A stretch of DNA of 64,000 nucleotides from the NCBI GenBank assembly GCA_003255025.1, contig QANY01008646.1, positions 680,905 to 744,904 on the forward strand, written 5' to 3'. Below are positions 24,301 to 35,428 of this stretch, one piece after another (within the stretch, counting starts at the first letter, position 1; every line of letters begins with the position of its first letter). Made by a program: the position numbers and the translations under genes. This DNA is from Datisca glomerata. Lineage: Eukaryota; Streptophyta; Magnoliopsida; Cucurbitales; Datiscaceae. The notes under the pieces were generated by a model. That model made no database searches. It saw nothing but the letters and a program-made list of their open reading frames with translations, and was not told where the DNA came from.

Positions 24301-27300
24301 TACAGGAGAATGACATCTAAAAATCTGTATATTGTTTCTTATAAGTAATAAAATCTATTCAAGGAGAAATAAAGTACAAGTACATCCTGAAGGAGGACAA
24401 AAATATCCTAAAGCAAACAAGATAGAATAATACATCCAAACACCTTGCCAACTACTGAAATACTACGTAAAAAGGATGATATTTGAAACATTCCAATTTG
24501 GAAAGCCATAAAGAAGTTAAAATGTATTCTCTACTGAAATAGACTAAAATCTTCTACTTTGTTTCACAAATATGTTTACTACTCTCTAACCATATACACC
24601 ACAAAATAGTGCAAACCGCACACCTCCTTCGAATACACTTCTTCTTATTTACTTTATGCTCCAAGGAAGTTCATAGATATCATTAAAGCTGCACTGGTGG
24701 TACCCAACTAATTGCAAAAATATCCAGCAGCTTGTAGAACAAGAGAGAACAAAAAATGCAGAAATAAGTTATAACAATACTCCTCTTCTTTTTTACACAT
24801 CACACACCTAGAAGGGGATATGCACAAGAATAGGTGAACTTTAGAAGGTATCTTAAATTTCCATATCAATATAATTGGAAAGGAAGAAGGATTATTGGTG
24901 TTTCCATCTTAAAACAGAATTCTGATTTTACCAGATTAATCAACTATCAAAATTCTCCAATCTTCCCCAAGAGGATCAAACTGAATATTCTCAATTAAGG
25001 CTAAAGAGTTGTGTAGTCATCAATATTCCTATGATAAAAAAATTTCTAGGAAAATAAAGGCTCCACATCTAAAACAATCTGTATACTCATCCAGAGAAAG
25101 ATAATGGTTGAACTTGAACATCAAACTTCCTTTTAGTTGTTGTCAGTGAAGTATATACTACAACAGAATAGTCACAAAAAGGATGTAACAGCCACTATTG
25201 CACAATAAACAAAGAACCATGAGAATATGGGTGTACCATTGCAATATCAATACTGGTGACACGAAGCAGCTCATCAGGACAAACAAGATATCCAAACAAT
25301 ACCCATTCACGGTAGGAAGTAACATTTGCTAGATCTTGAGCCCTCTGCACAGAGGAAAGGTAGTTGAATCACAAACGAAGGCATATAAGAAATTCCAATC
25401 TTCACAAAGACTTCAAATGGCAGTAAGAAGTATCACTGCAAGATTTTGAAAATCTTGCAAAGATGCAAAGCATATCACCATTGGATGAGCAGAATTAGTG
25501 AGTATGTCTGGGTAACGTGGATGATATGGACTTAAGAATCCTTCATTCCGGAGCTTCCTCGTATCTGTTGACAGGAAAATAATAGGACCTACAGCCTCCA
25601 ATACCTGAAAAAAAATTAATTTAAATAGCAAAACTTCAATAAGAGAGGTCAGTATACATGTGGTAAAAGTTTTATCATAAGGAGACACTGATTTGTCTCT
25701 TCTATTTTGTTACTGTTTGTTTAACATTAACATGCATTTCGTCTTTTAAATTAAGAAGTGGAAAACATATATTCTCAACCATATTTACTAAACAGCTGAG
25801 CATGTGTACACAGACACTGACAAGTACATAATACAAACACACGAACATGCTATTTCGTAGAAAATAAGGACATCGACATGTTCGCGACAAGCTATGAATC
25901 TACATACATATATATGTACACAGCCATACATATGTATGTATGCAGGAACCCTATTATGTAGTATTTAATTATTATTATGAATATTTCAATGTTCTCTTTT
26001 TCAATTAAACATCACCAGGTTCGATTTATGATACAAACTGCCTAAACTTGATTTTGATCATGATTTAAGTTTAAAAAGATTTTTGAAGATATAAGAAATG
26101 TACAATAAAAGTTTTCAACATTTTTCTAGAGTTTGATATATGCTTTTTCTAGGGTTTGATATATGCTAGACATGCTATAACACATGCCCTAAGGTATGTA
26201 AACATGTTAGATGCAACATGTTTACATATTTTAGAGTGTTTAACATATGCCAGAGAGTGGCGGAAGAGTGTTCGTGTCTGAGGCGTGTCTGAGGCGTGTC
26301 AGATGCAACATGCTAGCTTAAGAGAAGATTCATGGATCTAGGGCATGTTTTGGAAAGTTTACCTTATGGTATTTTAGCTACCATACAATATCTATAGACA
26401 TCCATAAATGATGCTCCCATATAATATGAAAATGTTAATTACTTATCCATAGTAAAATGGCTTCATTTATAATAAAAGTAAATTGACCTCTCCAATACGT
26501 GGGCTGACAAAATTTAGATCTTCTTGGAGTCCTTTGATTGGTGGATCATAAGAGTCTATGAATTGAACCAGCCTATAATTAAGAGAAATAAATATACATA
26601 AGGCAAAGCTTATTTTAGTAGGAGGAAATGTATATTATCATTGTTGCCCCTTCTAAGAAAACTAACACAATGGAGATACACCAAAAAGGACAAGATTTAC
26701 AAGAAACAAAAGACAAATGCAACATCCTTGTGCAAAACGTTCATGAATATTTAACATTACCTTTTAATCTATGCAACGCATGCTCAGCTGTTTAGTAAAT
26801 ATGGAATAGCTTCTTAGTAAACATCTATTCTCAACCATATTTACCAAACAAAAGACAAAGGTAACATCCTTCTTTCAAGTTTTGAAAGCCTATATATCTA
26901 AGTAGAAGCCAATATAAAATCCTACTATTTGGTCATATACATACTAATTTCACTTTTTCATTTTTTGCTTTCAACCTTAATATGCTCTAGCCTTTCAAGT
27001 GCATCAACTTAACAAGATAATCATAGTACAAAAAATTAAGGTTTGATGCTTATAAGAATAATAGAAAGATCCTCTAACTCTAAGTTCAAAACTAAAAATA
27101 GAATATTTTTCATAGGACTACTAAAAATAAAATACACATCCTACCGATGATAAAAATCACAATCTCGATCGTTTCTTGTCATGGCGTGCGAGAGGTTGAA
27201 CACTTGAAGCATCATTTTCCTTGGTATCTGTCATGAAAGAACTAGAAAATCAATGAATACATTATACATATATCCATATGGTTGCACATTGCTATGCATC

Positions 27301-30005
27301 AATTACAGGTGGGAGTTTGTACGGCCCATTAAATTTAATGCTAGTGAGGAGAAAAGAAAAATAGATAAAATACAATGTTGACTTGCCTTCTCAGCAAAAA
27401 TATTAACACGAACAAATGAACAAAACAGATCCATAAAGCTGTGTAGTATCACTGAGTTCTGATGGGGCTGCACAAAATTACCTCAAGTTATTATTAATCA
27501 ATGAGAAGACTAATTATAATGTTCAAATAATAAAAAGTCTAAGAGCTTAATTAGATAAAAAGGTCCATCACTCCTTTGAAGTTTACTCATCAACTTTGCC
27601 ACCTCTAAATTTGACTTTTTTCCAACAACATTTTGCTTTAAGCGAGAAGTCTTCAAATCTAGCTTTGAGATTAATTCCCTCTTCTCTCAAGCCCTCGAAT
27701 GATCTTTAAAATTATATCTGAAACCCTCATAATTTACCCATACAGATTTAAATCTAAGGGCAGTAACAAAAGGATATATATTACTCTAACCAAAGCCTCT
27801 ACCTAGCATAAGAAAAATCTCATCCCACCGATCTGACAACAAAATTCGTCTAATCTACAGCAAAAGTAATCTCTATTCTATCTGCCAAATTGGACCAAGT
27901 GAACTCAAGTTATTTTCATGATCTTATCCCAGTTAGAAGACTCCACCTATCCACTTGATGCAAAAAAACAACTTTAAAATATGACCAGACAAATTACACA
28001 GCACGTGACTTCCGAAAAATATTCCACAACTAAATATTGTAAGTGTTTAATATTTGTTAATTACATATTGGCAATCTTGAGGTTCTATAAGATTATTGAT
28101 ACTACAAATTGTAGGAAACAAATTATGAAATTAAGAATTGAGGATAACTACATTATTCGCGTCAATGGAAAGGGATCTGTCTAGTTTCTATTCTTCATGA
28201 CAGGAAGCTTACTTTTTGGTAAAAATAAGGACATAAACAATCAACATCATAGTGAAACTAGTTTCTGATGATTCCTTCTTCCAGCATTTGTTTGTTTCAA
28301 AGTTCGTTAGATTTTTTTTTCTTTTTGGTAAGTATTCACGGTTCGTTAGTTTGACAGATGCAATCAATAGAATGTGGATTAATCCATCAACATCATTCCT
28401 CAACATTTTTTGCAAATGTACAATGACTGACTTGAAACTCACCAGTAAAGTAATAACTGTACTACTTAGATCCAATATAAGCCGTAAAGCTTGTTCTCGA
28501 AATGCCATCAAGTCAAGGAGCAGCTGAAGCACAAAACATGAAACTGTTAACAAAGTAATGATAGCACAAAACATTGTACACTTGGAACCTGCATAATAAG
28601 CAAGAGGAATTTTTTCTGAGCATCATGCCTATCTTTCTATGGACTAAGGACCAAGAGGAGAATAGAATCTTATCGGGAACACTTAACTTTCCATATGTAA
28701 GCAATGGAAACACGAACACAATGGGTAAGTATGACTAAGAACAAAGAGAATAGTAAAAAAGATTTACACGAAATCACCCAAAGACTGTAGGAACCACACT
28801 CTTGTGTATAGGGTACCTAAGAGGACAGAAAGTTTTTAATCTATCTATCATTGAAGTTTCTAAATAAATTAAAATCCCAATTGAAATTTGAATGAAAAAG
28901 AAAGGAGGCAATAGGTGTGTTATGTAGAGCGCATTATCTTTTGTCTATGAAACAGAACAGAGAGATTGGAACTAGATGCCCAAGGAACTTCTCAAAATCT
29001 ACTTCTTAGTCCATTTCCCAGAAGTGAAAAGATTGAGGAAGCCAGTGATAAGTTATTGAATGAATTTCCACGAATTTTGATAAGAACCACTGGTCACTAT
29101 TGCTAACAATGATGGAACGCCATAAAGAGTGTTACTCTCGGGAATCTCCAAATCCACTTCCTAGTAGGAGCAATATTCCTTTTAACTCTCGCATTTTCTA
29201 TTTGATGACTCTTATATTCCAAGATGGTGAAATAATATCGCTTAATATGCAAATCACATTGAGGAAAATACTTGTAGCATCAGAAACAAGCGCAACTTAC
29301 ACCTTCCAGAAGCCTAATTTTCAGCATGCACGTATTAAGAAAATGCAAGAAGTACATGAATGAAAGTACTCAATCTATACCTGTACCCATGGCTCCAAGC
29401 TTTGTAAATGAAGTTCTGCACTATCATTAATAGCATCCAAGGCAACCTTATCAACCTGCATCATTATTTTCTCGATGTTTTTATGCATAAACTTTTCAGT
29501 GCTTCCAAACAAAACAAAACTGACAGAAAGAAGAGCCCTATAGAAGTGAAGGAAAGAGACTTCAAAAATTATCTACATATATTTATCTTACACGTTCAAG
29601 TTGTAATTTGCTGAAGTGCTCAGGAAATTTCTTCGAAAGAAGCAAGCATATCCTTGGATAATTGGGGAAAACGCCGGATTTCCAAAATGCTTCAGAAAAT
29701 AGATGTCCGACTGGATCTGGGTAGTCCAAAATTTGGTTCAACCTATACATCTTAGCCATAAGACCCTCTGCCACTTCAATAAGTTGGTTACACCGCTGCA
29801 TATTGAAACTTTTATGGGCTCCTACTGAACTAGGGGCATCTCCATCAGGATCTGCATTCCTAGAGCTCCTAGATGTAATTGGAGAAGTCATTTCCTGCCC
29901 CAAATAATCAGTCCACCTGAACGGGTCATCCCATTCCCTCGTTCTAGCAGCAGTAGGTGACATAGACGGATCTTGATTCGAGTAATATTGCCGAGAATTC
30001 GCCAT
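12304..30005 (-). CDS. NAP1: NAP1 (NCKAP1/HEM), SCAR/WAVE complex subunit
   Basis: Scaffold subunit that, with SRA1/PIR, SCAR, ABI and BRICK1, activates ARP2/3 actin nucleation for cell shape (GNARLED-type trichome genes). Exons: 30005-29592, 29455-29381, 28523-28443, 27467-27387, 27227-27145, 26572-26488, 25604-25479, 25344-25237, 24245-24201, 24117-23975, 23662-23530, 20407-20297, 20204-20126, 19885-19692, 19044-18899, 18042-17961, 17800-17690, 16090-15965, 15872-15733, 15523-15427, 14724-13733, 13228-13016, 12796-12304. Together 4158 nt, 1385 residues, no frame break, close to the roughly 1,400 of plant NAP1. Family-typical stretches include EVAEGLMAKMYRLNQILDYP, FRNTMFGPEGRPQHCCAWL, LEEVGGANDGSWSLLPYLFA and the C-terminal STGPSPLPRFAVSRSGPIAYK. 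The start matches the conserved MANSRQYY. Exon 13 could extend 5' through an alternative acceptor; the version given restores IDPSDPTIGFLLDGM. Intron 4 uses a GC donor. The C-terminal part is serine/proline-rich and probably disordered. Confidence 0.97.
12923..12933. other. Assembly gap (11 N) within poly-C
   Basis: Eleven Ns sit between C runs (12914-12922 and 12935-12954) inside NAP1 intron 22. Homopolymer-C flanks suggest a sequencing or assembly failure at a C tract; the true length is unknown. No exon is touched. Confidence 0.95.
16244..16406. mobile_element. MITE-like insertion in NAP1 intron 17
   Basis: Left end GGGGCATGTTTATTTTGC and right end, reverse complemented, GGGGTCTGTTATTTATC form imperfect terminal inverted repeats about 163 bp apart. 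The flanks are TTA on the left and TAG on the right, so at most a TA duplication remains. Intron 17 is one of the longer NAP1 introns (1.6 kb). Superfamily is uncertain (Tourist or Stowaway-like). Confidence 0.45.
18160..18480. other. Higher-GC insert of unknown nature in NAP1 intron 15
   Basis: Both strands are open here (83 codons on plus from 18211, 107 on minus) and GC is higher than in the rest of the intron. Neither peptide shows a motif I recognise. It may be a decayed transposon fragment. It is not an NAP1 exon: the exons on either side join in the correct phase without it. Confidence 0.3.
21300..22625 (-). mobile_element. Degenerate LINE (non-LTR retrotransposon) in NAP1 intron 11
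   Basis: Reading on the minus strand, in several frames, gives plant LINE reverse transcriptase landmarks in the right order: GLRQGNPLSP near 22600, then SHLLFSDDS (the FADD box) near 22440, then SLASILSCKLGNFPTSYLGSP near 22220. Towards the 3' end comes a zf-RVT-like tail with VPTNAFLVWSSVWN near 21700 and FWEVLTFALFWSIWRERN near 21390. Stops and frameshifts between them show it is dead. It has the same orientation as NAP1 and explains why intron 11 (3.1 kb) is the longest. The 5' part (ORF1 and endonuclease) is not recognised, consistent with 5' truncation. Confidence 0.82.
27385..27386 (-). other. GC splice donor of NAP1 intron 4
   Basis: Exon 4 ends GAGAAG and the intron begins GCAAGT instead of GT, with a normal AG acceptor ahead of IPRKMMLQVF. 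AAG|GCAAGT is the classic strong GC-AG donor context, and the join keeps the conserved FAEK-IPRK sequence in frame. The nearest alternative GT would add or remove residues from a conserved stretch. Confidence 0.85.
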
Positions 30006-30030
30006 TGATTAACTCCACCAAAAAGAAATT

Positions 30031-30118
30031 CTGCAATCCAATGCAAGCTATGAAGCAAACTCTGTATAGTCATAATTCGAAATGATTTCAAGCGTTCTAC
30101 TTACATCATCAGTCATAC
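30031..30118 (-). other. Probable 5'UTR intron of NAP1
   Basis: On the minus strand a donor GCAG|GTATGACT lies at 30119/30118 and an acceptor GGATTGCAG| at 30031, 25 bp upstream of the start codon. The intron would be 88 bp. This is prediction from splice consensus only, without homology support, because UTRs are not conserved. Confidence 0.5.
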
Positions 30119-30419
30119 CTGCAAACGAACAAAAAACAGAAACGTATTGATCCTGAGAACTAAAATTTGCCCGGCACTACTTTCCCTTTTCCTTTTTTGA
30201 TCAACTGGAACTGGCCGAGTATAGGTTGAGTGGAGTCTAAGCTAAGGCTGGATGGAAAAACATTCTGCGAACAGAAACCTCAGTAGAACTGTAAAACTCT
30301 GCTGCTCCTCTCCCACACATTTCCTTAGAAACCAAACCAGGCTTCAGAACAGTCGCTTCAGTGGGAGGTGGGAGGAGAATATAGACTACAAAGCTTGAGA
30401 TTCATGGTGAGCACGAACT

Positions 30420-31534
30420 GAAGGGGGTATTTTCATAAACCTACTGTGTATTTTTGGTTGAAGTGTATTTTCATAAAAACAGTGTTTTAAATTAGTCTTT
30501 CGGTCCATGGGACTGCACTTAGACCACGTTTGTATGGTAACCACATTTATCAGGACCTCTCTCTTCTAAAGTTATAAATTATGATCAACATACGTTTTAA
30601 ACCATAATTTTTTTTAAAAAAATATAATATATTCTCTAAATTATTTAAAAATCATTTTAAACTTCTATATATAAAAATTTATTTTATCCATTGAAATTAT
30701 CATCTTTCACAGATTTTGAACTTCTACATATAAAAGTTTATTTTTCCATTCAAATTGTTGTCGTTTCATAGTTGCTCAAACTTATATCACGTTATATGTG
30801 TTTTTATGTTTGTCTTTTTTATGATAACACATATATTTCTAAAGATGAGATCTTAAGCATAAATCTAACCCCAATGAAATTAATTTTTCAGTTCATTTGG
30901 TGATTTGATGAAATTTAAAAAAAATGAGTGAAAATAAATGAATGTGTTTTAGAAAAATTAATAGAAGCATTTTATCCTTTCAAATATCATTCAAGCTTTA
31001 AATCCTGAACTTATAAAAAGTTACAATTATCTAAATTATTTTATTTCCATTTTTTATCTTTTGGCTTATAAACATTTATTTTTTTAGTTTATTTATTATC
31101 TAGTAACGTGACATATTAAAAACATTACTGTGTCGTTAAGTGAGAAACAAAATTCTGAATATTATTGAAATAATAACAATATTGCAAAGTAAAATAATGT
31201 CATTATTGTTTATAAAGAGAGTAATGTGTTATCACCACATAATATAGGACGTTATATTATATTATATTTTGTAGGTTTTTATTTTAAAAATCATTAAACA
31301 ATATGTCATCCATTTATAATTTCTCATGTTTAAGTCGTTCAATATCTTCCAATCAATTCTTCATGTAATTAAATTGAAGTAACACTTAAATAGATTGTTG
31401 ATGCGAAAAATATGTCAGGATCGCCTATCAAAGTGCCTGTCACGCGTCGCTCGATGATTCATCCAAGGGTCTGTAAAAATGAAGAACGGTCGTGAAAGTA
31501 GTAGGCAGGGCACCGAGGGTTCTCCACATAATGC
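30420..31534. other. NAP1 upstream flank and AT-rich spacer
   Basis: Probable NAP1 promoter side followed by AT-rich spacer; no gene is recognised. After about 31380 the sequence becomes less AT-rich and merges into Gypsy-derived repeat DNA. A short plus-strand frame at 31479-31682 has no motif. Confidence 0.45.
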
Positions 31535-32100
31535 ACCTCCGACGATCAAGTCAATAGAATGTTTAAAGAGCATTAACAGTGTGGATAATTGCTTATCATT
31601 AACTGATGATCATCATATATTTATAATGATTTTCTGTATCAGTCAAACGTCCCAGTTTAGTGTATTCTCCTCCTTATTCTGATAAGCGATGAAGATATTT
31701 ATGGAGAATATTCTTCTAATTAGGATATTTTGGTTATTATTTTATCATCATTAACAAGCATTGAGATTACCTTATAGAGGTGTTATGCACCTATCATTTC
31801 CTTGTATAGTTAATTATCATATTTTTGTTGTGTCGGGATAATGATATCGGTTATCTTGAGTAACCGCAATCCTAGGTATGAAAGGACATTGGTCATCCAC
31901 GTGACCTCAGTAGTATAAGTATAGGTGGGGTCGTATCCATCGCCCTAGTCATGGAGGGTGTATTGGTCATCATGGTAATTTTGGTTATGGAGGAGTAATT
32001 GGTTTGGACTTAATGTGGGTCATCCCCTAGAATGGGATTATTGGGCCTTGCTTGGAAATATTATTGAGTGGGCCTTAGCTCGGGTATTTTTTCTTCCCAA
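31535..32100. mobile_element. Gypsy-derived repeat fragment, left of the Copia element
   Basis: Two sub-blocks recur on the far side of the Copia insertion. About 31535-31740 is the reverse complement of about 45060-45240 (shared CTCCTTATTCTGATAAG and ATATTTATGGAGAATATTC). About 31770-32100 is a direct copy of about 47080-47435 (shared ATATTTTTGTT.TGTCGGGATA and CCTAGAATGGGATTATT). The break between them is sharp at about 31765. They look like LTR pieces of an older Gypsy element that was rearranged and then hit by the Copia element. Confidence 0.6.
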
Positions 32101-32879
32101 CATTTTATTCATCGTCGCGGCGCGTGCGCAGCTGAAGCGTGTGGCACGTGACCATTTTTAAAAAATAAATTACTTTAATAAAAATCAAATCTTTTAATAA
32201 AACAAAATCGTGCAACACTACGATACAAAAAAAACTTTTTATTGAAAACTATTTTCAATCAGTCAGGATCTATTATATATTTATATATTAAATTTACAAC
32301 ATACAAGGTTAGGAATCATATACCTCTTGTAGTCTAGATCAAGCATCCTCACGAAACCAATCGACTCTCCGTTCCCACGAAATCGTTCCAACGATCAGCA
32401 GACTCTGAGATCCACACTAAGATCTTTCAAATCAATCCTCAACACACTATGACGTGTGTGGGCACGTAGAATATAACGAAGATGCTTTCATGTCTCTAGA
32501 TATACTCAAGCACATGAGATCTAGAGATTTTACTGAGAAAGACTTTTGTAAGATGATCTTCTAAAAGAATGTGATGATTATTTTTTTAGAGATTTTGATT
32601 AACTCTTAGTCATAGAAAAAATACTACTTTCGAGAATTGTGTTATTCTCTCAGCTCTTGATTAATGAACAGATTCTCTCTCGATTGATTGATTGATTGAA
32701 TTGATTCTCTCTCTTAGGCCATTAGAATAATATCTGTATTTTTTCTTTATAATGGCATATCAGATCTTTTGGGATAATTGAAATAATATTTAATTATAAA
32801 ATTGTCAATAGCAGTAGGACTAACTGTTATTGTGCACAACTGCAGTGTCACACGACACTATAATGTGTCGTGAGGCAGT

Positions 32880-34010
32880 AAGGGTGTAAGCGGTTCAGTT
32901 CGGTACGGCTTAGAGGATTTTGATGAACTGAATCGTAAATATGGTTTTTGAATAATAAAAACCGAATCGAACCAAAAGTAACAAAAGAACCGAATTGAAC
33001 CGAGCTGCCAAAATTTGATACAAACTGAACCGCACCAAACTGGACCGTCGAGCATACAAACAGCCAAAAAACAAAATTTAAAAAAAAATCTCAGAAGTTC
33101 AAGCTTCAAGAAATCCTTACTTTCTTTCCCTAGAAAAACACACAATGCCCTAAAAAATTCAACAAATCTAGTAATCCCTGACAAAACATCACCTTATTTT
33201 ATTTTTGGTCTAGTGTGATAAAGCATTGATGAATAAAGGTTGAACTTTTAACAAACCTCAAAAGCACTAACAAAAAAATCAACAAACCCATTAATCTTTT
33301 AACAAAAATCAACCAAATCGTATCACATTTTATTCCGTTTGTTCTAGCATGGATAAGCACTGAAGAATAGATGTTGAAGCTTGGATCTACAAACTGGACA
33401 AACCAAATGCTTAGAAATCCAAGTATAAGCGCATTGTAAAGGAAATTCACTACTAAATCTACTGCTTCTAAAAAATTACCCGAACTTTAACCAGATGCCG
33501 ACAAAGAGATAGAGTGAGAGTAGCTAGGCGGCACACCATGGTGTCTTGATAGTAGTTCATCAGAAAACATAGATGAAGGGACGAAGACACATCATCCCAA
33601 GCCAGAGAGAGGGAGGGAGGAAGAAGAAGCTCAAATTCAGAGACAGTGACAGAGAAGAAAGTGGGAGAATGAGAGAATGGTGCTGGTGGAAATGGAAGAG
33701 TGAGGAGAGGGTTTCGATTGCAGCGAAAAATGAGAGTTGAGGAAGTAGGGCTTCAAAAATGAAGGAAGTGATATTATATACAAAACATCAAAATGGCATA
33801 CTTTTATGCATGTATCAGTTCGGCTTGGTGCGGTTTTCTTCAAGAAACGACTGACCAAACCGAACCGCATATTTTCTTACCAGAATGAAATCGAGCCGAA
33901 TCGTCCAATAAGTACAGACCGACCGAACTGCTACGGTTCGGTCGGTTTAGACGGTTTAGTTTTCGTTCAATCAGTTTAGACGGTTTGGACGATTTTTCTT
34001 ACAGCCCTAA
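32880..34010. mobile_element. hAT-like non-autonomous element inside the LTR
   Basis: The other LTR lacks this 1131-bp block. The left end AAGGGTGTAAGCGGTTCAG and the right end, reverse complemented, TTAGGGCTGTAAGAAAAATC are imperfect inverted repeats. Flanking GAGGCAGT (32872-32879) and GAGGCAGC (34011-34018) match at 7 of 8 bases, the 8-bp duplication of hAT elements. Subterminal regions are full of GGTTCGGT/GGTACGG and ACCGAAC motifs on opposing strands, as in hAT termini. No transposase domain is seen. A plus-strand frame at 33015-33218 and minus frames at 32858-33184 and 33637-33870 have no recognisable motif. Confidence 0.7.
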
Positions 34011-34150
34011 GAGGCAGCATAGTGCCTCACGGCACTACAGTGTTGACACCCACTACTGTAGTGCCACAGACGGTTTTCCTTACAGCCCCATGAGGCAACA
34101 TAGTGCCTCACGGCACTACAGTGTTGCACACCCACTACTGTAGTGCCACA
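33988..34150. repeat. 81-bp tandem duplication spanning the hAT-like end
   Basis: The first unit, 33988-34068, holds the last 23 bp of the hAT-like element (ending TTACAGCCCTAA) and 58 bp of LTR beginning GAGGCAGC. The second, 34069-34150, repeats both parts (TTACAGCCCCAT, then GAGGCAAC). The copies differ by a few bases. The unit therefore crosses a transposon-flank junction and must postdate the insertion. Confidence 0.85.
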
Positions 34151-34424
34151 TGGCACTACCGTAGTCCCTGTCAATTTTTGATACCCAATCAGTGATTGAA
34201 ACGCGACAATTACTGTGTATTAAATATTTATTTTAATCAAATTAGATATAAGATATTTGTTAATTTAAAATTAACATATTTTATTATCTCTATCAACTAA
34301 ACTATCTGTTATTTCATAATAACAAATTTAGTTGATCCAAATTATTATTCAATAATAATTTTATTATCTAGTTTCATAAATTAGATATTTTATCTCACTT
34401 ATCGATAATTAAAAAATTTGATAA

Positions 34425-34430
<6 letters not shown>

Positions 34431-34456
<26 letters not shown>
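34431..34456. repeat. (AT)n microsatellite
   Basis: Uninterrupted AT dinucleotides, 13 repeats, inside the downstream Copia LTR. The corresponding place in the other LTR has only a few AT repeats plus a larger insertion, so this tract arose after integration. Confidence 0.95.
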
Positions 34457-34460
<4 letters not shown>

Positions 34461-35253
34461 TCTGAAAATTATATTAATAATTAAATAATCTTATTCATTA
34501 ATTCAACTATTACTCCACTAGAAATATGAAATTGTATTCTTAGAGGTTACATATTGCATTTACAGAGTATTCTCGTGTAGTACACCAATATAATTAGTTC
34601 ATGTAATTCTGTACTCTAATTATTGGATCGTAAATTAGAACTGATCAAAATTATCATTTTATCCTTCTAATTACCTTGTAAGATCATGTTCTCAGTCATT
34701 CATATCACTGAATCTTCAAAATAAAAGTTACTAGCCTAGTTTATAAATAAACTTTAACGAGTGAATCAAAAGATCCAGTAGACATGCATATGAGTTCATG
34801 AATACTCGGGATTTAGACTGATCTACATAGAATCATCGAATTGATGCGTATTAAATCTTTATGATAAACGGCACGTTGATAAAGATATTAATTCACATCG
34901 GTCCCGTCATATATAATCTAATTATATAAAGTATCTTCACTCAGATGTTTATCCACATCAATTATCTGGATCTAGATCACATGCATTCATAATTCTTAGT
35001 GAACCGTACTTGAAACCATTCATTAAAGATTTCATACTTTAATATGTTGCTGGCAATTTCATTCATTATCGATGATCTTAATGCTCTCGTACTAATACAA
35101 GATCATAATCTCATTAATGAATATTGAATTTTCAGATATTTATATAAATCATTCAACAATAATTTAAAAGAACAATTATAAGAAAAATGTAATCCTTATT
35201 AAATTTTATATCAAAATGTCAGTACATATGCTTTGAGAGTATAACCCCCAACA

Positions 35254-35264
35254 ATCTCCCACTT
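35254..35264 (-). other. Copia polypurine tract
   Basis: On the minus strand GGCAAGTGGGAGAT runs directly into the LTR start TGTTGGGG. In this Copia group the pol stop, the purine-rich AAGTGGGAGA and the LTR are contiguous, as seen here. Confidence 0.75.
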
Positions 35265-35428
35265 GCCCTAAAGAAAATGTGGCATTTCTCTCAATCCTAT
35301 GTTACGCACGTGACCCTTAAATGACTTCACAAGAAGTGTCTTTGTTAAAGGATCAGACAAGTTATGTTCCAATGATATCTTCATAACAGTCATATCTCCT
35401 CGATGCACGATCTCTCTAGATATTTCAT

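Larger units (their letters stand above)
32106..35253 (-). repeat. Copia downstream (3') LTR with secondary insertion
   Basis: The terminus at 35253 reads TGTTGGGGGTTATAC on the minus strand. It aligns with the other LTR over blocks such as ATCAGTCAGGATC near 32257, ATACCTCTTGTAGTCTAGATC near 32320 and ACTAGAAATATGAAATTG near 34517. It is 3.1 kb only because of the 1.13-kb insertion at 32880-34010 and an 81-bp duplication; without them it is about 1.9-2.0 kb. Its far end (32106 onward) has lost the expected TGTTGG start. Confidence 0.8.

Noticed and set aside
32858..33184. Minus ORF of 108 codons as a possible transposase piece
   Set aside because: No hAT dimerisation or other transposase motif; composition follows the GGTTCGG-type subterminal repeats.
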